A program made the translations under genes and the position numbers. The notes under the pieces are model-generated. The model was given only the letters and a program-made list of their open reading frames with translations. It had not been told where the DNA came from and did not search any database. Positions 57,582 to 64,000 of a DNA stretch of 64,000 nucleotides are shown here, one piece after another. The stretch is from Coniferiporia sulphurascens (taxonomy: Eukaryota; Basidiomycota; Agaricomycetes; Hymenochaetales; Hymenochaetaceae). The DNA lies in NCBI GenBank assembly GCA_002794785.1, contig NBBA01000004.1, positions 1,240,001-1,304,000 on the forward strand, written 5' to 3'. The stretch's first letter is position 1; each line of letters begins with the position of its first letter.

Positions 57582-60500
57582 CTAAATATCCATAAGCACT
57601 TGTATACTCCACATGTACCACGGTAATGTCAAGTTGTCGTTCTGCACGGAAAGGGCTTCAAGAACGGCCGCAATGGAAACCGTCATCGCATATCGACTTG
57701 TGCTGAAAGAATCAACAATGCCACAAAGTCGAAGCAGCCATGCGCAGATGACTATAGATACGGTGAAAGCGGCGCTACCTTCAATGGTCTTAAAGGAGCT
57801 TGCTGACCAACGATTTCGGCCTATGCGCCTCCCGATAATTGAAGCCTGCAGACTCATTAGTCTTCCATTCTAGCAGAAAATGATATAACGAGAACAGACC
57901 ATCGCATCTCCAACCCCCAAAGCAAGAACACCAGTAAACCCCAATAACTTCGAGTATCTGTTGGAGTTTATTTTAACGACCTCGTAGATATGTGAGGAAT
58001 AAATCTAACCCACCCTTCAAGCCAAACGGTACTCGCACAACCGGTAAGCAGATAAAAGTGACTTAAAATTGCAGTTCCACCATCCTTGTCATCGATAAAC
58101 TCCGTCAGAAAGACATGCAGCGCCGCGCCAAACGGGTAGAGAGCAAAATAACGCAAATATTCCGCGAACGTGAAGACCGCGAAGGCGACGCTGAACGAAA
58201 GGTGTGTGAAGGCGGGCTGTTGACGAAAGCAGATCTAATTAAAAGAGGTCATTCGGGAGAGGAAGGTCCAAACTCACGTCAACGGCTATTCCTGGCACGA
58301 ACATAACAACGGCTAGTGCATGAAAAAATTTCCTCCTTGCGTTAAGGCTTAACGTAGGCATGCGCTTGTCGGCGGCATCCAATAGGTCCGTTGCAACCGC
58401 TGAAACGGAGACATTGGAACCATTAGGCAGGATAGGCAAAGTAGGTAGATTCAATTGAATCCCGAGAGCGTTCTGCGCGGTACTTATGGTGGACGAGAGC
58501 TGGTTGATTGTAGAGGAGGAATCTACATGCGATGAATTCTGGTTCAAAATGACCCCAGCGGGAGATTGGCTAGACGCTGTTGGTGCAGAGTAAGGTGGAG
58601 TTTCCGTACCCAAACCGACGGTCATGGGGGGCGGCAGTGTCTTCTGCCTGTATTTTCTTGAACGAGACAATTGTCTTCCCCAGGCCGCGACACTTATGCA
58701 CGCGAGCGCACCCCAATATGCAAGCAGGAGGGGTCGAGTCCACTTCTCCTTGCCCTCAACGATCCAGAAGATGGTCCAAAGCCACGGATCACGTCCACCG
58801 AGACACCAGCGTGTCCACATGCCGATGAGACCACCCGTTATTAGGGCAGCTCCGAAATAAAAGCCAAGGGCGAGAAGGCGGCGGTGTCGCTGCTTTTCCT
58901 CAGGAAAGCGAAGTTTGCGAAGTGGCTGTTGTGCAATGTGCCTCGAAAGGTACAACAACGGAGCGAGGAGAGCGCCAATAAGAATCGAACCTGAGATAAG
59001 TGCCAATTGGAATACGAGAAGTGGGGTAGGAAGCCGAAATGTCTTTATGTATAACGTGGTAACAGGCCAGATCTGTGATCGATGAAAAATTAACATAATG
59101 AATAGGATGGAGCAGATATGACGAACACTTACCCTAGCGATAGTTACTTGTAGCGTTTCCATGAACATGATACTAGCACCAAACGTGAAGAGACCAAGTT
59201 CACCCAAAGTAAAACTATGATGAGCCAAGCGAATGGACGTATACAGCGTCAATTGATAAAAACTAGCCACGGAAGCCACATCAAGGTACGAAAGATCTGT
59301 GATAAAAGTACATCAGAGTTTATTCCCAAAAACCTTGCAGTAATCGACTACACACCCTTCCATATTCCAACTCCCGCATACACAAAGCCAAACTTAGTGA
59401 CAAGTGCAGCTAAAGCAGTAGAAACCGTGAACATGATATATAGCCGTGACCGCAACCATTCGCGCCGGGGGACGCTCGCACGCTCCGACTCGGGCACGGT
59501 TTTGCGAGAGCGGTGGTATCCCTCGTAAATACGCGACGCGAAGAGATGCACAAGTAGCAGAGATGACGTAAGGCTTGACACCTGAACAAGTCCATGACGA
59601 GATTGATTAAGCGACTGCAGAGCGCTCCAAGCATCCGGACGTTGTAGTATGACTGGCGCTTCGACGAGCCAAGAAGACGGAAGAGGGTTTACCGAAGATG
59701 GAATTGCTGCCAGTCGCTGTCTTGAAGCATACAAACATGCTGTTGAAATCAGTGGACCTAAGAGTAGTGCCGTGAGGACGCCATCGTCTGTGCTATCTCT
59801 GAAGTGCGAGATAAGATGCCAGTTTATGGGCGAGGCAGCAACACAAACCTATAATTTTTTGGAACTGTCATCCAAACATAGCCAAAGTCATCTTTTCGAA
59901 CCGGAAAAGCGTTAAATATTGTGGTAGATCTTCTATTCACTTGAGGCGATGACGAACGGTACCGATGACGCGACTGAGATGAAGATCGTTTTGCAAGTAT
60001 TGCTTTAGGAAGGGAGAAATACGAAAGATGCGTCCAAGTGAGATAAATTATTGAAAGAAAAATAATCCCTCCGAGCTCTAAAGGAGGCTAGGTTATATCT
60101 CGCAAAATAAAGAGGCGAGCCAATAACTCACCAAATGCAATCCAATTATCCCCATCGTCTGACCTATCCCATATCTTATCGATCCCAAAAAGTAGAGAGC
60201 CTAACAATGTTATATTTTCCCCGGCCTTCCGAAGGTCCCCGGACACCTTTCTGGTCCGCTTTCCCCAGGGTAGTGGCAAGGAGACGCAGAAGGTAGCTGG
60301 CAAAAGGTATCGAGACGACAACGGGTGAACATGAGTTTTATTCCGCAACGGAGCACTCGAGGGCAGGGTATGTCGTATGGATAAAGGGGGATTTCCGGAA
60401 AGGGCTTTCACAATTGGTGACCGTGAACGACGCGTACCAGACAAATTCGAGGGAGCCGGGACCGGAGAGCTACTTCTGCTCGAACTCGCCGAGTCGGCCT

Positions 60501-60886
60501 GAGGTTGCAAATGTGGCGAAGCTTTATCGTTTGATGCGGCGCCTTTGGGGCTGCCATTAGTGTTACTTTGAGGCTGGGGATGCTGTAAGCCATCTTCACT
60601 GTCGGAACTTGAACTCTCGCCGGACTGAGAACTGTGGAAGAGGGAGTTGTATGAACGATGTCGACGGAACTGAGAAGCAAAATAGCTATGAAAATATCTA
60701 CCTTGACGACCCAGCCTGATAGCTTGTGCTCCAGTCTAACACCGGCTTAACTTGAGGCCTGGCAGCATTGAGGGGCGGCAGGGGACGACGCCGGGGGACT
60801 CGACCAGCCCTCCCTGTGGCGCTAGCAGCGCCGCCTCTTGGGGGGGACGGCGACGAGCGCGAGCGACCCAGCTTGACACGACGAGC
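57582..60886 (-). CDS. SEC59: dolichol kinase (SEC59), 5' end uncertain
   Basis: Large multi-exon minus-strand gene. The C-terminal third carries the CTP-dependent polyprenol kinase signature: LNARRKFFHALAVVMFVPG, AVFTFAEYLRYFALYPFGAA, HFYLLTGCASTVWLEG, GVLALGVGDAMASIIGRRIG and FKTIEGSAAF. Upstream are many hydrophobic helices (such as TLGELGLFTFGASIMF and LISGSILIGALLAPLLYL) and a disordered Ser/Pro-rich N-terminus. The enzyme phosphorylates dolichol in the ER membrane for N-glycosylation and GPI and mannosylation donors. I could not find an in-frame ATG: the frame is open up to about 60886, where a stop lies, so a further 5' exon is needed. It is divergent from UNG1. It uses a polyisoprenoid made downstream of mevalonate kinase. 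Confidence 0.85.
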
Positions 60887-61260
60887 TCAACGGCGACGAA
60901 CGATGGTCAAACGTTGACAGCAGAGCACTGGCAGCGTAAGCAAGTTCTTGAGGTCGAGCCAGAGCTGAGTCGGTTCACTCGGGACTGCACACGTCCACAT
61001 TACATAATCATTGCTTACACTCGACGCGCCCGGACGCCCATCTCCTTTCCTGGAGCGCGTCCTATATAATTGTCGCGTGTCTACGCGGTATCCAGAGTCT
61101 ACTCGCCATTCTGCCTGCTTTCATTGTCCATCTCGCGCTTTCGACGCGTTTTACCTCTCAGCGTCTTGCTTGCGTCGACAGGACCTGGTTCTGTCACTCT
61201 TTGGCAAGATATTCAATCCCTTGGATTCCACAGAGTCGACGCGTCTTGTCCAGTACTAGG
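60887..61260. promoter_or_regulatory. divergent region between SEC59 and UNG1
   Basis: Contains the UNG1 promoter and leader, and probably the undetected first exon and promoter of SEC59. No specific site is called. Confidence 0.45.
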
Positions 61261-63077
61261 ATGGCTGCCGGTAATGTCTCGGAGGAGGTCGTGTATCTTG
61301 AGGATTTGGAGGAGAAGAAGACGGTGGTAACAGAGGGCGTGGATAGGACGTCAGCGTCCGCATCTGCGACAAAGACAGTGACGACGACGACGACGACAAC
61401 AACAACGACAGTGACTGGAAAGAGGCAGCGGTCAATCATGGACATGATGTTCGGAGATGCCAAGGCGAAAGACTCCGGGCAGGCTACTAAAAAAACTAAG
61501 CTGATTAGTACCGGCGATGCGGAGGTGCCGAGTTCAAGCCTGCAAAAACCGACGACGATTGGCTTGCAGCCCCTCAACTCGATACCCTTCTCTATACAGG
61601 CCTTCAAGGATTCTTTGACAGAAGAACAAAAGGGACTTTTAGAATTGGAATATGTGACGATGAATAAGAGCTGGTTAGACGTCTTGGCGTGCTTTATCGA
61701 ATGAATACTGATAAATGCGCTAGGCTGAAAGTCTTAAAAGATGAAATTAAAAAGACGTATTTCACTAATTTAAAGAAATTTCTCTGGTCAGAAGGCGTCA
61801 AAGGACCAGATGTCGAGACAAACAAGGTTTTTCCCGCTCGTACGTTGGTCATCGCTATTCACGTCTCATCGGCTCAACTCTGACGTCCCTATTTCTCTAC
61901 ATTCTCACTCGTAAAATTGGCGCCTTTGGTAGCTCAAAATATATACGCCTGGTCCAACACGCCCCTTGGTCGTGTCAGAGTTGTCATAATCGGACAGGAC
62001 CCTTATCACGGGCCAGGGCAGGCGCACGGTAAGTACACAAACTTCGGACACCCGGGATGCAGGCGCATTTCGGATCAAGAAAAGTGGGGGCACATGAAGA
62101 GCGCTATTTCTGACCATGTTACTATAAAGGCCTTTGCTTTTCCGTACCCCGCGGCATTCGCATTCCCCCTTCACTAAAGAACGTAAGTAAGGCGGCTGGC
62201 AGAAAATCCATTCCCTTCATTCACATCTCTATTTTTCAGATCTACGCGGAAATCAAAGCAGAGTACCCAGACTTCAATATACCGAAGCACGGGTACGTTC
62301 CAAGTAACCAGAAAATCGGCGCCCGCTATGTCCGCTTCCACCCCGCTTCACATACTCATCCTGCTTGCTTGTTGTACCATCTAATTTCGCTGAATGCTCC
62401 GCCTATTTCTCTCCACCTTGTTCCCTTATTACCTGTCCGTTTTTTTTTCGATGCTAAGACGTGAACATGCAGGAACCTAACCGCTTGGGCGAACTCTGGT
62501 GTCTTACTCCTAAACACCGCACTGACCGTGCGAAACGGGAATGCAGGCTCGCACTCCAAGAAAGGGTGGGAAACCTTTACAGACAAGGTGATCGACGTCG
62601 TCGACAAATACGGCGGAGCGAATCTTGGCGGGACGAATGGTGTCGGGCGCGGAATTGTGTTCATGGCCTGGGGCGCTTGGGCGGCGAAGCGAGTCGAGAA
62701 GCTCGACAATGTGCGCCTTTTTCTTCTTCACAGGAAAATCAGAATACACCCTGAAATTTCTGTTCGCTCTTTCAATTCCCCCGACTTGATCAATTCTAGA
62801 GGAAACACCTGATCCTGAAAAGCGCCGTAAGTCTTCCGCTCCTGTTTCCTCGCGTACGTCATTTGCTGTCGCTGATATCCCATGTATACGCCGCGTCGGT
62901 CTACCTTTCCTCCGCTCGGACGCCGCACAGCATCCCTCCCCTCTGAGCGCATCACGCGGGTTCCTTGGGAACGGACACTTCAAGAAGGCTAACGACTGGC
63001 TAGAGGAACGCTACGGGAAAGACGGGCTTATCGACTGGTGCAAGCTGGACGTTGATGAGCCACAGCAGTCCCAGTGA
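61261..63077 (+). CDS. UNG1: uracil-DNA glycosylase
   Basis: Starts [18 protein letters not shown]. The N-terminal region has a run of ten threonines coded by ACG/ACA repeats, then [12 protein letters not shown], which lies where yeast Ung1 has its PCNA-interaction-like KRKQTTIEDFFG. The catalytic domain has [37 protein letters not shown] (water-activating Asp), [50 protein letters not shown] and [13 protein letters not shown] (DNA-intercalation loop and catalytic His). It removes uracil from DNA in nucleus and mitochondria. Several introns, all GT-AG, restore frame. The end is DVDEPQQSQ. Confidence 0.93.
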
Positions 63078-63816
63078 TTTATTAATTCGGGACGGGGAAT
63101 GCGGAAAATCACCCGACTCGGCCGCCAATTCATTCACATAATCTTAGTCATAATACGTTTGCATACCCGCCACTGTTGTACATACCTCTGACCTCGTTTC
63201 TTGCTCGGACTATCGGTCACATTGCTTTACTTCTATTGAAGAAGTCTGGTATTCTGGTCATGACGCCTGGATGTTGAAACAATTCACACTAACGCACCGA
63301 AGCCAGCAGCCTGGGCACACGATGCTGCCAGCACGAACATCAAGCTTGCAGGCGCATAGCAGCTATTAGTACGTCAAGCCAATCGTGAGCTTGCTTCTGA
63401 TATCGGTAAACTTGGGTGTGGCGTTGAAACAGGAGCGATAGCGGGGGGAGAAAGGTTGGGTTAGCGCGGGGCGGGGCGGGCTGGAAATTCCAGACTCGCC
63501 GTTGTCGCGTGTAGGTTCCCCCCGGGTAGGCCAAGGCGGCGAGCTATGATGACTGCTGCGGGGAAGGGCAATGGGGTTCGAAGTCTGCTGTAGCTCTTGG
63601 CCAGTGCATGTTTTAGTGCTTCTGCAGTGATCAAAAAATACTCCAAATTTGGGCCCAAACAAAAGCCATCAAATCAAAGGGTATCTACGCCATTATTGGG
63701 CACCTTATCATTTGTGTATTCCTTAGTACTGCGGCACATCAAAAGATGGCCTTCGCACTGGAGTGAGGGCTGCAAACACCAGGCACTGGCAGCCGCGTGA
63801 GAACGTCGACTTCCAC
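63078..63816. other. intergenic between UNG1 and the edge gene
   Basis: About 740 bases between convergent 3' ends. Overlapping open frames on the minus strand at 63.3-63.66 kb are not supported by any motif. Confidence 0.45.
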
Positions 63817-64000
63817 TTAGGGCGGTGAAGTCGGTCCACCAAGGCGATCATTTTCCTTATAAGGCAAGACAATCATCTCCGCATGCGGCATTTGCAAACA
63901 AACTGGGAACATCGGCGGAGTAAAGGTAAAACTGTAAATCTTAGGGACGAAAACCAGTGGCCAATAGACCGGGTCAACCACCGAGGCAGTCCCTCCGCTA
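63817..64000 (-). CDS. C-terminal fragment of an unidentified protein, cut by the window edge
   Basis: On the minus strand the frame is open from the right edge to a TAA at 63817-63819, giving about 60 residues with normal amino-acid composition, including VDPVYWPLVFVPKIYSFTF, PPMFPVCLQMPHAEMIVLPY and a tail GGPTSPP. The length without a stop and the balanced composition suggest a real C-terminal exon. I do not recognise the family. It has no start inside the window. Confidence 0.4.
   Translation of the reverse strand, partial: SGGTASVVDPVYWPLVFVPKIYSFTFTPPMFPVCLQMPHAEMIVLPYKENDRLGGPTSPP

Noticed and set aside
1..64000. CRISPR arrays, rRNA, intact retrotransposons or DNA transposons
   Set aside because: No direct repeat-spacer arrays, no rRNA-like blocks, and no reverse transcriptase, integrase or transposase motifs were recognised on either strand.

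Overview
The window looks like nuclear DNA of a mushroom-forming basidiomycete (Agaricomycete). Genes are dense and carry many short introns of about 50-70 bases, recognisable from GT..AG (sometimes GC..AG) borders that restore conserved reading frames. Several families are typical of wood- or litter-decay Agaricomycetes: Cop-type sesquiterpene synthases, a secreted two-cupin oxalate decarboxylase, and a C2H2 plus Zn(II)2Cys6 transcription factor. All calls were made by reading translations and splice junctions; no database search was run.

Layout. 1-13 kb: 3' end of the mitochondrial dynamin MGM1, a PHO84-type phosphate transporter, SLM1 (PH/BAR), PHO88/SND3, ATP synthase subunit g (ATP20) and urate oxidase. 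13-15.7 kb: a three-zinc-motif transcription factor. 15.7-24.3 kb: a gene-poor stretch containing a diverged tandem repeat with a period of about 0.56 kb. 24.3-33.8 kb: oxalate decarboxylase, a 2.8 kb gap, GET4, then TSC13 head-to-head with an ABHD11-like hydrolase. 34.6-41.2 kb: a second PHO84 paralogue with a frameshift in a G9 run, an F-box/LRR protein and ARV1.

41.5-56.6 kb is the most interesting part. Three sesquiterpene synthase genes share two intron positions. Among them lie a secreted ThuA-like protein, the kinetochore gene SPC25, an intradiol ring-cleavage dioxygenase, and one open reading frame encoding cystathionine beta-lyase fused in frame to mevalonate kinase (929 residues predicted). 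Mevalonate kinase supplies the pathway that makes farnesyl diphosphate, the substrate of the three synthases, so this looks like a terpene locus with its own precursor enzyme in an unusual fusion. Dolichol kinase (SEC59) follows, then uracil-DNA glycosylase (UNG1) and the 3' end of an unidentified gene at the right edge.

Four introns (in PHO84-1, GET4, the ABHD11-like gene and ARV1) appear to use GC rather than GT donors. The PHO84-1 case is supported by the paralogue, which has GT at the same position. No rRNA, tRNA, CRISPR array or intact transposon was seen.
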